A stretch of DNA of 64,000 nucleotides from Millisia brevis NBRC 105863 (GCF_001552615.1 NZ_BCRN01000007.1:1-64000), one strand, 5' to 3'. Positions 10,441 to 19,160 are shown, numbered from the stretch's first letter. A program made the numbers and translations. Notes: a model not told the origin generated them from the sequence alone.

Positions 10441-11520
10441 GTGCCGGACGTGACGTCGACCATCGGTGGCGAGAGCGATCACCTGCCCGATGTGGACCGC
10501 AGGCTGGCCGGCGACGGCGATCGGGACCGGAAGATCGACGATCTGCGGCTCGCCTTCCGCGCCGCCACCTGGTACTACCTCGACGGGTTGACCCAGGCCG
10601 AGATCGCCTCCCGCCTCGGTGTTTCGCGCCCCACCGCCGGGCGGCTGGTCGCCCGGGCGCGCGACCGCGGACTGGTCCGCATCGAGGTCGAGTTTCCCAG
10701 CGATATGTCCGGCGACGTGCACGCCGATATCGAGCGCGCCCTGGAGCACCGCTTCGGGCTGACCGAGGCGGTGGTGGTCGGCAGCCGCGTCGACGACATC
10801 GGGCCGGTCGGCATGCCGCGCTCGTTCACCCCGTTGGCACGGGCCGCGGCCGGGGTGATCACCCGGCGCCTGCGGCCGGACGACGCCCTCGGCTTCACCT
10901 GGGGGCCGGAGACGATCGCGGTGGCGGACGCGCTCGGTCGCAGCACCGCGGGGTGCCGCACGGTCGTGCAGCTCGACGGGTCGCTGACCACCGGCGCCTA
11001 TCGCACCGGCGCGGAGTACGTGCTGGCCCGCGCCGCCGAGCATCTGCAGGCCGATCCGATCCGCCTGCCGGTCCCGCTGTACGCCGACCCGGCGACCGTC
11101 GCCTCGATGCGCGCGGATTCGACGATCTCGACGGTGCTGGCGGCGGGCCGGCGTGCCGACGTGATGGTCTTCGGTACCGGCGCGGTCGCCGTCGACACCA
11201 CCCTGGTCGCGGGCAGCTTCCTCGACCACGCCGATATCGAGGATCTGACCGCCCGCGGTGCCGCCGGGGAGATCGGTGGCCGTTTCTTCGACGCCGCCGG
11301 CGTCCCGCTCGAGGGGCGCCCGAACGATGTGGCGATGTCGGTGGGTCTCGACGACATCCGCGACTGCCCGACGACGGTATTGATCGCCGGCGGCGCCTCC
11401 CGGCACTCCGCGACGCTCGGCGCGATCCGCGGCGGCTTCGCGACCGTCCTGGTGTGCGATATCGAGTGCGCCCGTTGGCTGCTCGCCGCCGCTGCGGAAT
11501 CGGCCGACGCTCCGGCCTGA
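10441..11520 (+). CDS. SorC-family (sugar-binding) transcriptional regulator
   Basis: This is a DNA-binding regulator of 359 aa. An N-terminal helix-turn-helix lies at about residues 40-75 (GLTQAEIASRLGVSRPTAGRLV). It is followed by the large SorC effector-binding domain, recognisable by GLTEAVVV, the FTWGPE segment and the late GRPNDVAMSVGL stretch. Such domains bind phosphorylated sugars. The GTG at 10441 is preceded by GAGGAG at a good distance; an upstream GTG at 10429 is possible but lies inside that ribosome binding site. The regulator probably controls the divergent PfkB kinase. Confidence 0.9.
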   Translation: MPDVTSTIGGESDHLPDVDRRLAGDGDRDRKIDDLRLAFRAATWYYLDGLTQAEIASRLGVSRPTAGRLVARARDRGLVRIEVEFPSDMSGDVHADIERALEHRFGLTEAVVVGSRVDDIGPVGMPRSFTPLARAAAGVITRRLRPDDALGFTWGPETIAVADALGRSTAGCRTVVQLDGSLTTGAYRTGAEYVLARAAEHLQADPIRLPVPLYADPATVASMRADSTISTVLAAGRRADVMVFGTGAVAVDTTLVAGSFLDHADIEDLTARGAAGEIGGRFFDAAGVPLEGRPNDVAMSVGLDDIRDCPTTVLIAGGASRHSATLGAIRGGFATVLVCDIECARWLLAAAAESADAPA

Positions 11521-11539
11521 TCGCCGGTCCGGACGGCGA
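11521..11539. terminator. Short hairpin between convergent genes
   Basis: TCGCCG and CGGCGA form a 6-bp stem with a 7-nt loop directly after the SorC stop codon and 4 nt before the end of the convergent sfnB-like gene. A small bidirectional terminator is possible. Confidence 0.35.
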
Positions 11540-11543
11540 CCGC

Positions 11544-12893
11544 TCAGATCACCCCGTGCAGCGGGGGCGCTTCCCCACGCAGAACCCACCGGCCCAGATG
11601 CTGGTACTTCCAGCGCACCGGGTCGTGCAGGGTATGGGTGCGTCCATTGCGCCAGAAGTGATCGAGGCCGGAGCCGGCCACCGCGGAGCGGGTTCCCGCG
11701 ACTTCGAAGAGCGCCGAGGGGATCTCGGTGGCGGCCCGGTCGGCGAGCACCTTGGCCGCGGCGACCGCGAGCGACGCGTCGGCCGAGGTTTGCTCGCCCG
11801 GCACGGCGACGGCCCGGTCGACCGCGCGTCCGGCCGCGTCGAGGGCGGACCGCGCGGCGACCAGGGTGACCTGCAGTTCGCCGAACCGCTGCACCGTCAA
11901 CGGATCATCCACGGCCCGTTCGACATCCGCCTCGAACCACGGGCGCGACTTCTCGCGAACGAATGCGGCGGCGGCGGCCAGCGCGCCCTCGGCGATGCCG
12001 ACATCGATTGCCGCGTGCAGCAACTGGGCGAAGGCACCGTAGCCGGACGGCGCCGACACCGCGGCGGTCCTCGGGATCAACGCATCGGCGCCGACCCGGA
12101 CGTCCCGGAAGCGGATCGTGCCGCTGGCGGTGGTGCGCTGCCCCAGGGCATCCCAATCGTCCTCGATCACCACCCCGGCCGCGTCGGCGGGAACGATCGC
12201 GACGTATTCCCCGGCCGGCAGCCCGTGCGCGTCCTCGGTCGAGCGGGCGAGCACCGCCAGGATGTCGGCGAAAGCCGAACCGGTGCAGTAGAACTTGTCG
12301 CCGTTCAGGAGGAACCCGGAGCCGGCCTCGGCCGACGAGTGGTCGGGGGTGAGGGTGGTCGCGATGGCGGCGACGGTTGCCCCGCCGCGCTCCGACTGGG
12401 CGTTGGCGATCTGCGAGCCGGCCAGAATCGCCGCGTTCACCCGCCGCCGCAGCGCCTCCGGGGCGGCGAGGCGCACCAGGTTGAGGTACACGAAGTGGCT
12501 GTGCGGGATCTGCGCGACGTTCGGGTCGGCGGCGGCCAGGATGGCGGTCACCGCGGCGACGGTGCTCGGCGGCAGGCCCGGCCCGCCGTCGACGGCGGGC
12601 ACGGTGATCGCGAGCAGACCGGCGGCGCGCAGATCGGCGAGCTGCCGCGTCGGCAGGAGTCGGTCGCGGTCGCGTTCGGCGGCTCCGGCGGCGATGTCGG
12701 TCGCGAGGCGCGTCGCGCGGGCCACGGCCTCCTCGGTGGTCGTCGGCACGTCGAGAGCGTACCGCTCGGCACCGCCGTGATCGGGCCGTTCGGTACCGCC
12801 GGGGTCCGGCTGATCGGCACCACCGGGGTCGCGCCGGTCGGCTCCGGGCCCCGGCCGGTCGGGCGGGGCCGTTCGCGTCGGGGCGGTGGTCAC
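11544..12893 (-). CDS. sfnB: SfnB-family sulfur-acquisition oxidoreductase (acyl-CoA dehydrogenase fold)
   Basis: This 449-aa flavoprotein has the acyl-CoA dehydrogenase fold used by the SfnB/DszC group, which oxidises organosulfur compounds rather than acyl-CoA. The N-terminal 50 residues are a Pro/Gly/Asp-rich extension. The flavin-domain segments are recognisable around LLNGDKFYCTGSAFADILAV and DDWDALGQRTTASG, and the C-terminal HFWRNGRTHTLHDPV ending is typical. The GTG start overlaps the sfnG stop by 4 nt (GTGA), making this the last gene of the ssuD-sfnG-sfnB operon. The actual substrate (dimethyl sulfone pathway or another organosulfur) is inferred from context. Confidence 0.87.
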   Translation of the reverse strand: MTTAPTRTAPPDRPGPGADRRDPGGADQPDPGGTERPDHGGAERYALDVPTTTEEAVARATRLATDIAAGAAERDRDRLLPTRQLADLRAAGLLAITVPAVDGGPGLPPSTVAAVTAILAAADPNVAQIPHSHFVYLNLVRLAAPEALRRRVNAAILAGSQIANAQSERGGATVAAIATTLTPDHSSAEAGSGFLLNGDKFYCTGSAFADILAVLARSTEDAHGLPAGEYVAIVPADAAGVVIEDDWDALGQRTTASGTIRFRDVRVGADALIPRTAAVSAPSGYGAFAQLLHAAIDVGIAEGALAAAAAFVREKSRPWFEADVERAVDDPLTVQRFGELQVTLVAARSALDAAGRAVDRAVAVPGEQTSADASLAVAAAKVLADRAATEIPSALFEVAGTRSAVAGSGLDHFWRNGRTHTLHDPVRWKYQHLGRWVLRGEAPPLHGVI

Positions 12894-13999
12894 GAGACGG
12901 CCAGGTTCTCGGCCGCCTCCAGCTCGCGCACAAGCGGCAGCACCCGGCTACCGAAGTACTCGATCTCCTCCTGGAAGTGCAGGAAGCCGCCGAGGATCAG
13001 GTCGACGCCGAGCTTCTTGTAGGCGACGATGCGCTCGGCGACCTGCTCGGGGGTGCCGATCAGACGGGTGCGGAAACCGTCGTTGTACTGCACGAGGTCG
13101 TCGAAGGTCGAGTCCGCCCACATGCCGCGACCGTCGGAGGTCGACCTACCGGCCTGCTGGACCGCGTCGCGGAAGCCCTCGACGGCGGGCTTGTTGGCCT
13201 TCGCGATGATCTCGCGCAGCGTCTCGTGCGCTTCTGCCTCGGTATCGCGGGCGATGATGAAGCCGTTGAGGCCGAACTTGACCTCGCGGTCGTGGGCGCG
13301 GGCGACGGCGCGCAGATCCTCGATCTGCTCGGTGACCCCGTCGAAGTCCTTGCCGTTGGAGAAGTACCAGTCGGCGTAGCGGCCGCCGTTGTTGCGGGCC
13401 GCCGTCGAGTTACCGCCCTGGAACAGTTCCGGATTGGGCCGCTCCGGGGTGTTCAGCGGCTTCGGCTTGAGGGTGAAATCGCGGATGCGGTAGAAGTCGC
13501 CGGCGTACTCGACATTGTCCTCGGTCCAGATCTTGCGGATCACCTCGAGGAATTCCGCGCTGCGCCGGTAGCGTTCGTCGTGCTCGAGCCACGGCTCGCC
13601 GAGGGCGCGGAACTCGCCGGCGAACCAGCCGGAGACGACGTTGATCGCGAAGCGGCCGTTGGACAGGTGATCCGCGGTCGCGCCCAGCTTGGCGAGCACG
13701 GCCGGATGCCAGAGGCCCGGGTGCACCGCGGCGATCACCTTGAGCCGCTCGGTCGCACCGAGCAACGCCAGGCTGAAGGAGGTGGACTCGTGCTGGTACT
13801 CGGCGCCGTAGGAGGCCATGTACCGCACCTGCGAGAGGGCGTACTCGAAGCCGTTGTTCTCCGCGGTGCGGGCCAGGCGCTTGTTGTACTCGAAGTCCCA
13901 GCCGGTGCGCTGCTCGATGTCGCTGGTGACCAGCCCGCCGGAGACGTTGGGCACCCAATAGGCGAACTTCACGGCGTCGGAGATGTTTTCGGTGGTCAT
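12890..13999 (-). CDS. sfnG: Dimethyl sulfone monooxygenase SfnG (FMNH2-dependent)
   Basis: This 369-aa enzyme belongs to the bacterial luciferase-like class of two-component monooxygenases. SfnG splits dimethyl sulfone to methanesulfinate using FMNH2 supplied by a separate reductase. The N-terminal segment KFAYWVPNVSGGLVTSDIEQ is characteristic, and AINVVSGWFAGEFRALGEPW and FQGGNSTAARNNGG are strongly luciferase-family. Length matches the family. The ATG at 13999 has AAAGG upstream. No NADH:FMN reductase is encoded in this cluster, so FMNH2 must come from elsewhere. It is co-directional with ssuD, with a 62-nt gap, and overlaps sfnB. Confidence 0.93.
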   Translation of the reverse strand: MTTENISDAVKFAYWVPNVSGGLVTSDIEQRTGWDFEYNKRLARTAENNGFEYALSQVRYMASYGAEYQHESTSFSLALLGATERLKVIAAVHPGLWHPAVLAKLGATADHLSNGRFAINVVSGWFAGEFRALGEPWLEHDERYRRSAEFLEVIRKIWTEDNVEYAGDFYRIRDFTLKPKPLNTPERPNPELFQGGNSTAARNNGGRYADWYFSNGKDFDGVTEQIEDLRAVARAHDREVKFGLNGFIIARDTEAEAHETLREIIAKANKPAVEGFRDAVQQAGRSTSDGRGMWADSTFDDLVQYNDGFRTRLIGTPEQVAERIVAYKKLGVDLILGGFLHFQEEIEYFGSRVLPLVRELEAAENLAVS

Positions 14000-14061
14000 G
14001 GCGGACCTTTCGTCGAAGCGGTCGCGGGCGATATCGCCGTCGCAGGAGCGGTGTCGGTGGG

Positions 14062-15303
14062 TCAGGAGGTGCGGCCGGCGCTGGGCAGGAAGGCGCCGCG
14101 CACCGGTTCGTCGGCGGCGGCGGTGCCGGGATGCCCGGCGTCGAGCCCGCGCGCGGCCAGCAGCGGGCGGACCCCCTCGCCGAAGCGGTAGGCCTCCTCG
14201 AGATGCGGATAGCCGGACAGTACAAAGTGGGTGATCCCCAGGGCGGCGTACTCGGCGATCGAGTCGGCGACCTGCTCGTGTGAGCCGACGAGCGCCGTTC
14301 CGGCGCCACCGCGCACCAGTCCCACCCCGCTCCAGAGCCCGGGATGGATCTCGAGGGCGCGGGCGGAGACCCCCGCGTGGTAGGCGCTCCCCCCGCCGTG
14401 TAGTTCGCGCATGCGGCGCTGCCCTTCGGATTCGCTGCGGGCCAACGACTCCTGCGCGGACCGGACCGTGCGGGGGTCGAGGGCGGCGAGCAGGCGATCC
14501 GCTTCGGCCCATGCCTGCTGCTCGGTATCGCGGCTGATCACGTGCAGCCGGATACCGTATTCGAGGCGGCGCCCCCGCCGATCGGCCAACTCGCGGATCC
14601 AGGACAGCTTCTGCGCCACCCGATCCGGCGGTTCACCCCAGGTCAGGTAGGCGTCGGCGTGCGCGGCGGCGACCTCACCGGCGGCGGGTGAGGAGCCACC
14701 GAAGTAGATCGGCGGGGCCGGTCGGGGCCGACGTCCGAGCACCGCGTCGTCGACACGAATGTGCTTGCCGGCAAACGACACCGGGCGATCGTCGCGCCAC
14801 AGCTCGCGCACGACGGTCAGGAATTCGTCGGCCCGCTCGTAGCGGGCATCCTTGTCGAGATAGTCGCCGTAGGCGCGCTGCTCGGACGATTCGCCGCCGG
14901 TGACGACGTTGAGCAGCAATCGGCCCGACGACTGCCACTGGAAGGTCGCGGCCATCTGGGCCGCCAGGGTCGGGCTGAGCAATCCCGGCCGCAGGGCGAC
15001 GAGGAATTTGAGCCGTTCGGTGGCGTCGATCAGCAGGGCGGTGGTCAGCCAGGCGTCCTCACACCACAGGCCGGTCGGGGTCAGGACCGATTCGAAGCCA
15101 TTGGCCTCGGCGGCGCCTGCGATCAGCTTGAGGTTGGCAAGGGTGGCGGGCCGGTCGCCGGACATCAGCGATCCGTGTCCGCCGGCCATCAGATTCCGAG
15201 AGTCGCCGTAGGTGGGTAGGAACCAGTGCAGCACCACCGGCGCGGCCCCGTCTCCGGTCGGTACCGGGGCGGCGACGGATCGCCGATCCGCAGCATCGGA
15301 CAT
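14062..15303 (-). CDS. ssuD: Alkanesulfonate/organosulfur FMNH2-dependent monooxygenase (SsuD-like)
   Basis: This 413-aa luciferase-family enzyme is predicted to release sulfite from alkanesulfonates. Recognisable features are WFLPTYGDSRNL early in the protein, NVVTGGESSEQRAYGDYLDKDARY near residue 135, and the RYERADEF segment shared with SsuD. It has a C-terminal extension of about 30 residues beyond the usual SsuD end. The ATG at 15303 has AGAGGA upstream and is preceded directly by the TAG of a short upstream frame. It is the first gene of the leftward organosulfur operon and is probably controlled by the structured leader to its right. Confidence 0.9.
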   Translation of the reverse strand: MSDAADRRSVAAPVPTGDGAAPVVLHWFLPTYGDSRNLMAGGHGSLMSGDRPATLANLKLIAGAAEANGFESVLTPTGLWCEDAWLTTALLIDATERLKFLVALRPGLLSPTLAAQMAATFQWQSSGRLLLNVVTGGESSEQRAYGDYLDKDARYERADEFLTVVRELWRDDRPVSFAGKHIRVDDAVLGRRPRPAPPIYFGGSSPAAGEVAAAHADAYLTWGEPPDRVAQKLSWIRELADRRGRRLEYGIRLHVISRDTEQQAWAEADRLLAALDPRTVRSAQESLARSESEGQRRMRELHGGGSAYHAGVSARALEIHPGLWSGVGLVRGGAGTALVGSHEQVADSIAEYAALGITHFVLSGYPHLEEAYRFGEGVRPLLAARGLDAGHPGTAAADEPVRGAFLPSAGRTS

Positions 15304-15648
15304 CTACGATCCTCTCGTCGGTACCGAACTCGGTGGCATTCGCCCGGTCCCGCGAGCGGGACCGGCTTCGAGACGCGCCCGCGCACGCGGGACCGGCATC
15401 ACTCGGCCCCGCGCGCTGCGGGCACCACGCGCCGTAGGCCATTGGAACCGGCCCGTCCGACCGACGCCAGGGTTGTAACCACGGGTGTTGTAAGTGCCAC
15501 CCGGCGCCGGGTTCGCGGGTATCGGGACCACCCCGCCACCCGATGAATGGCCGCAATAGCATTCGCGCTGAGCACAATTGGTACCGACCGCGGCGGATCG
15601 TGTCAGGGTCGGCGACACCTCAATCGCCCTTCGTGCAGGAGTACCCCG
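15304..15648. promoter_or_regulatory. Divergent control region of the organosulfur operons with alternative hairpins
   Basis: This 345-bp gap separates ssuD from the rightward flavoprotein genes. Read toward ssuD, the arm CCGGTCCCGC occurs twice (15387-15396 and 15356-15365). Its complement GCGGGACCGG occurs once, at 15344-15353, so either copy could pair with it. A possible 31-codon frame (15399 to 15304) ends with its TAG directly before the ssuD ATG. Upstream, TTACAAC occurs twice, 15 bp apart (reverse complements at 15487-15493 and 15472-15478), a plausible activator site. For the rightward gene, GCAGGAG at 15635-15641 is the ribosome binding site. Confidence 0.5.
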
Positions 15649-16938
15649 ATGACCTCCACCCTCGGCCGCGCGAGCAGCGCCTCCCCTTCCACCGACAGCC
15701 TCGAACCCACGGGTGTCGTGGCGAACGACGCCGACCTGCGGGAACGGTTCGCACCGTTGTTCGCGCAGATCGCCGCCGGCGCGCTCGACCGCGAGCGCAG
15801 CGGCGAGCTACTCGACGAGCAGGTGCGCAGCCTGGTCGCCGACGGATTCACCGCACTGCGCGTCCCGGTCGCGCTCGGCGGATCCGGTGCGACCAACCGG
15901 CAACTGTTCGACCTCCTGGTCGACCTGGCCGCCGCCGAATCGAACCTTCCGCAGGCCCTGCGCGTGCACTGGAACTTCGTCGAGGACCGGTTGCTCGCGG
16001 GCGACGAGGCCTGGCTGCGGGCGATCGCCGACGGGAAGGTCGTCGGCAATGCGATCACCGAGCCGGGCGTCGGCGCGGCGGACCGGTACCGGACCACCCT
16101 GACCCGCGGCGACACCGGCTGGGTGCTCAACGGCACCAAGTACTACAGCACCGGCAGCCTGTACGCCGACCACATCCTGGTCGCCGCCGACCGCGACGGC
16201 GAGCGGATCGCGGTGCTCGTCGACGCCGACGCGCCCGGGGTGCGGCAGGTCGACGACTGGGACGGCTTCGGGCAGCGCCTGACCGTCAGCGGGACAACGG
16301 AATTCGTCGACGTCCCGGTGGCCGAGGAGCGGATACTCGGGCCCGGGTACGGCGCTCCCGGACGCACATGGGGTACCGGATACCTGCAGTTGGTGCAGCT
16401 GTCGGTATTGGCCGGAATCGCGCAGCGCGCCCTCGACGACACCGTGGCGTGGGTGCGCGACCGCACCCGCACCTTCACCCACGCCGCCGCCGATCTGCCG
16501 CGCCACGATCCGTTGGTGCAGCAGGTGATCGGCAAGCTCTCCGCCGCCGCCTACGGAGCCCGCGCCCTGGTGCTGGCCGTCGCCGACGATCTCGACCGGA
16601 TCCTGCCGCAGCAGGCGGACGACCCGGAGGCCCTCGACCGGTTCGAGGCCGACGCCGGACGCGCCCAGTCGGTGGTGATCGGACTGGTGCTCGACGCGAC
16701 CACCGAGCTGTTCGAGGTCGGCGGCGCCTCGATCTCGTCCGCCGGATACGGCCTCGACCGGCACTGGCGCAATGCGCGCACCATCTCCGCCCACAATCCG
16801 CTGATCTTCAAGCAGCGCGCGATCGGCGCGCACCTGCTCAACGGCGATCCCCTGCCCTACCAGTGGAGCGCCGGCCGTCGGGCCGCCGACAACACCCCCG
16901 CCGACGCCGCCACCCCCGCCGACACCGCAACCGCCTGA
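15649..16938 (+). CDS. Acyl-CoA dehydrogenase-fold flavoprotein, SfnB/DszC-like
   Basis: This 429-aa protein is a second member of the SfnB/DszC-type flavoprotein group in this cluster. It shows AITEPGVGAADRYRTTL in the flavin-binding middle domain, VLNGTKYYSTGSLYADHILV, and a DDWDGFGQRLTVSGT segment parallel to the leftward SfnB. The C-terminal DRHWRNARTISAHNPLIFKQRAIG is typical. It is not a close copy of the other one. The ATG at 15649 has GCAGGAG 7 nt upstream; in-frame codons further upstream lie in the promoter region. It sits 18 nt before the StyA-like monooxygenase gene. The substrate is presumably another organosulfur compound, which is inferred. Confidence 0.85.
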   Translation: MTSTLGRASSASPSTDSLEPTGVVANDADLRERFAPLFAQIAAGALDRERSGELLDEQVRSLVADGFTALRVPVALGGSGATNRQLFDLLVDLAAAESNLPQALRVHWNFVEDRLLAGDEAWLRAIADGKVVGNAITEPGVGAADRYRTTLTRGDTGWVLNGTKYYSTGSLYADHILVAADRDGERIAVLVDADAPGVRQVDDWDGFGQRLTVSGTTEFVDVPVAEERILGPGYGAPGRTWGTGYLQLVQLSVLAGIAQRALDDTVAWVRDRTRTFTHAAADLPRHDPLVQQVIGKLSAAAYGARALVLAVADDLDRILPQQADDPEALDRFEADAGRAQSVVIGLVLDATTELFEVGGASISSAGYGLDRHWRNARTISAHNPLIFKQRAIGAHLLNGDPLPYQWSAGRRAADNTPADAATPADTATA

Positions 16939-16956
16939 ACCGGATCGAGGACACCC

Positions 16957-18288
16957 ATGTCACGTACAGCCGCCGTCATCGGAGCGGGCCTCGCCGGCAG
17001 CTCCGCCGCCCTCGGACTGGCGAGGGCCGGCTTCCGAGTGACCCTCTACAGCGATCGAGAACGCGCGGACCTCCGGGATGCGCTGCCCGCCACCGGCACC
17101 GCCGTCTACTTCGGCAACGACGCGCGCGCCGCCGACGCGCGGGTCGCCGAGGACCACTACGCCGACAGCCACCACTCGCTGGGCAACTCTGTGCGCATCC
17201 ACGCCGCCGACGGGAGCCCGGCGATCGCCTTCGACGGCGCCTTCACCTATCGCGCCCAGGCGGTGGACGTCCGGCTGCGCACCGACGACCGGATCGGCGA
17301 CTTCCTCGACGCCGGCGGCACCTTCGAGGTCCGCCCGATCGACCCGGAGGCCCTCGACCGCATCGCCGCCGACGCGGACCTGACCGTCGTCGCCACCGGC
17401 AAGGGCGCACTGGCGTCGCTGTTCCCGGTCGACGAGCAGCGGTCGGTCTACCGGACCCCGCAACGCCAATTGCTGACCGTCACCCTCGCGGGTCTCGACT
17501 ACTCCCCCGAGCCGTGGGCGTACCGCACCGACCGCGGCGGCGACTACAACCTGTTCAATATCCATGCCACGCAGGGCGAGATCTGGATCGGACCGTATCT
17601 GCACAAGGACGCCGGCCCGGCGTGGAGCCTGCTCGGATGGGCGCGACCGGACGGTGAGTGGCCCGCGCGATTCGACCGGGCCACCGACGCCGCGAGCGCC
17701 CGACAGGTCTTCGTCGACCTGATCCGGGACTACTTCCCCGACGACCTGCCGACCGTGGAGCGGCTGCAGGTGATCGACGCCGACCCGCAGTCCTGGCTGC
17801 GCGGGGCGGTCACCCCGACGGTGCGTCGGCCGGTCGGCAGCACGGCGAGCGGGCATCCGGTCGCGGCGATCGGCGACACCGCGATCGCCTTCGACCCGAT
17901 CACCGGGCAGGGCGCGCAAAACAGCATCATCCAGGTGGCCGATCTGGTCGAGGCGGCCGCCGACCACACCGGGCCGTTCACCGAACAGTGGCTGCGCGAG
18001 CAGTTCGACCGGCATTGGGAGCGGCGCGGTCTCGGCGCGAGCGAGGTCACCCGGCTGTATCTGGGCGACCCGGACTACGCCGTCCACGCCGAACTGGCGT
18101 TCCCGGCGGCGGCGGTCAGCCCGGCGGTCGCGCAATCGCTGTTCACCCTCCTGGATGTGCCGAACCCGATCCTCGACGTGCGCACCCGCGAGGAGGTCCT
18201 CGGTTTCATCGGGGCGGTCGCCGGTGAACCGGCCGAGGACGTGCTGGCCCGCTTCGAGCCCGGCTTCGCCTCCGCGGCTCGCCTGTAG
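16957..18288 (+). CDS. StyA-like FAD-dependent monooxygenase
   Basis: This 443-aa flavoprotein starts with the dinucleotide-binding motif VIGAGLAGSSAALGLARAG (residues 7-25). It resembles the oxygenase component of styrene/indole monooxygenases (StyA), which take FADH2 from a separate reductase (StyB) and epoxidise alkenes or oxidise sulfides. Supporting segments are YRTPQRQLLTVTLAG and IGDTAIAFDPITGQGAQNS, where the GDA-like flavin motif lies. GAGGACA precedes the ATG. It follows the SfnB-like gene by 18 nt and probably shares its transcript. No StyB-type reductase gene lies nearby. In this setting an S-oxygenation role is plausible but inferred. Confidence 0.82.
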   Translation: MSRTAAVIGAGLAGSSAALGLARAGFRVTLYSDRERADLRDALPATGTAVYFGNDARAADARVAEDHYADSHHSLGNSVRIHAADGSPAIAFDGAFTYRAQAVDVRLRTDDRIGDFLDAGGTFEVRPIDPEALDRIAADADLTVVATGKGALASLFPVDEQRSVYRTPQRQLLTVTLAGLDYSPEPWAYRTDRGGDYNLFNIHATQGEIWIGPYLHKDAGPAWSLLGWARPDGEWPARFDRATDAASARQVFVDLIRDYFPDDLPTVERLQVIDADPQSWLRGAVTPTVRRPVGSTASGHPVAAIGDTAIAFDPITGQGAQNSIIQVADLVEAAADHTGPFTEQWLREQFDRHWERRGLGASEVTRLYLGDPDYAVHAELAFPAAAVSPAVAQSLFTLLDVPNPILDVRTREEVLGFIGAVAGEPAEDVLARFEPGFASAARL

Positions 18289-18297
18289 ACCGGGCGC

Positions 18298-18358
18298 TCC
18301 CGGACCGCCGGCGCCGTCCGGCGTCGGTGATGTTTGCGTCGGCGCCGGCGGTCCGGGA
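18298..18358 (+). terminator. Very long perfect hairpin downstream of the StyA-like gene
   Basis: TCCCGGACCGCCGGCGCCG (18298-18316) is repeated as an exact inverted copy at 18340-18358, giving a 19-bp perfect stem with a 23-nt loop. It begins 9 nt after the stop codon and ends 23 nt before the next start. It is a probable terminator, though it could also act on the following gene's leader. Confidence 0.6.
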
Positions 18359-18381
18359 CCATCCGACAGGTGGCGGGGACG

Positions 18382-19140
18382 ATGGCGGTGGTGCAGGCGC
18401 AGCGGGATGTCTTCCACGTCCGCGGACACGCGGTCAATTGGATCCTGCTGCGCGACGGGCGGGATCTGACCCTGATCGATACCGGCTACCCCGGTGATCT
18501 GGCCGCCGTCGAGGAGTCGATCACCCGCATCGGGCACCAGCCGCAGGACCTCCGGGCGATCCTGATCACCCACTGCCATATCGACCACGTCGGCGGAGCG
18601 TCGCGGCTGGCCGCCCGCTACGGCATCCCCGTATACGTGCACGCACGCGAGGTGCCGCTCGCGCGTGGTGAGGTACGCGAGCAGGCGTCGCCCCTCGACG
18701 TGGCCCGACGCTGTTGGCGGCCGCGGGTCGCCCGGTGGGCGCTCGAGGTGGTGCGTGCGGGCGGCACCCGTCCCCCGGTGGTGCCAGAGGCGGCGGCATT
18801 GCCTGGCGATGGCCCGCTCGATCTGCCGGGGCGGCCGACTCCCCTGCCGAGCCCCGGCCACACCTCCGGACATTGTGGCTATCTGATCCCCGACGCCGGC
18901 GCGGTGGCCACCGGCGACGCGCTGGTCACCGATCATCCGACCGGTCCCGGCCCCGGACCGCAGGTCCTCGCCGCGATGTTCTGTCACGCCCCGGGCGAGA
19001 CCCTGGCCGGGCTGGAGGTCTTCGCGGAGGCTCCGGCGGACCTGCTGCTGCCCGGGCACGGTCCGCTCTGGCGGGGCGATCCGCGCCGGGCGGTCGCCGA
19101 GGCCCGGGCGCACGCTCCCGCCGGCTACCGCCCGGGATGA
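18382..19140 (+). CDS. MBL-fold metallo-hydrolase
   Basis: This is a cytoplasmic metallo-beta-lactamase-fold hydrolase of 252 aa. The metal-binding motif THCHIDHVGG lies near residues 62-71, which gives the H-x-H-x-D-H signature. Further metal ligands are expected at the SPGHTSGHCGY segment near 160 and the later GDALVTDH Asp. The C-terminal LLPGHGPLW is also typical. The ATG at 18382 starts a peptide in which the beta-strand VFHVRGHAVNWILLRDG aligns with the fold. The substrate is unknown; glyoxalase II-like or lactonase-like activity are family possibilities. Its stop codon overlaps an alternative start of the next gene. Confidence 0.85.
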   Translation: MAVVQAQRDVFHVRGHAVNWILLRDGRDLTLIDTGYPGDLAAVEESITRIGHQPQDLRAILITHCHIDHVGGASRLAARYGIPVYVHAREVPLARGEVREQASPLDVARRCWRPRVARWALEVVRAGGTRPPVVPEAAALPGDGPLDLPGRPTPLPSPGHTSGHCGYLIPDAGAVATGDALVTDHPTGPGPGPQVLAAMFCHAPGETLAGLEVFAEAPADLLLPGHGPLWRGDPRRAVAEARAHAPAGYRPG

Positions 19141-19160
19141 ACGTCTACAGTCGAAGCATC

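Noticed and set aside
15304-15540. Possible SAM-IV riboswitch before ssuD
   Set aside because: The conserved SAM-IV sequence segments were not found; only the alternative hairpins remain.
15059-15577. Cys-containing upstream frame entering ssuD, considered as a cysteine attenuation peptide
   Set aside because: The frame runs deep into ssuD and has no consecutive Cys codons in the leader part, unlike poly-cysteine leader peptides.
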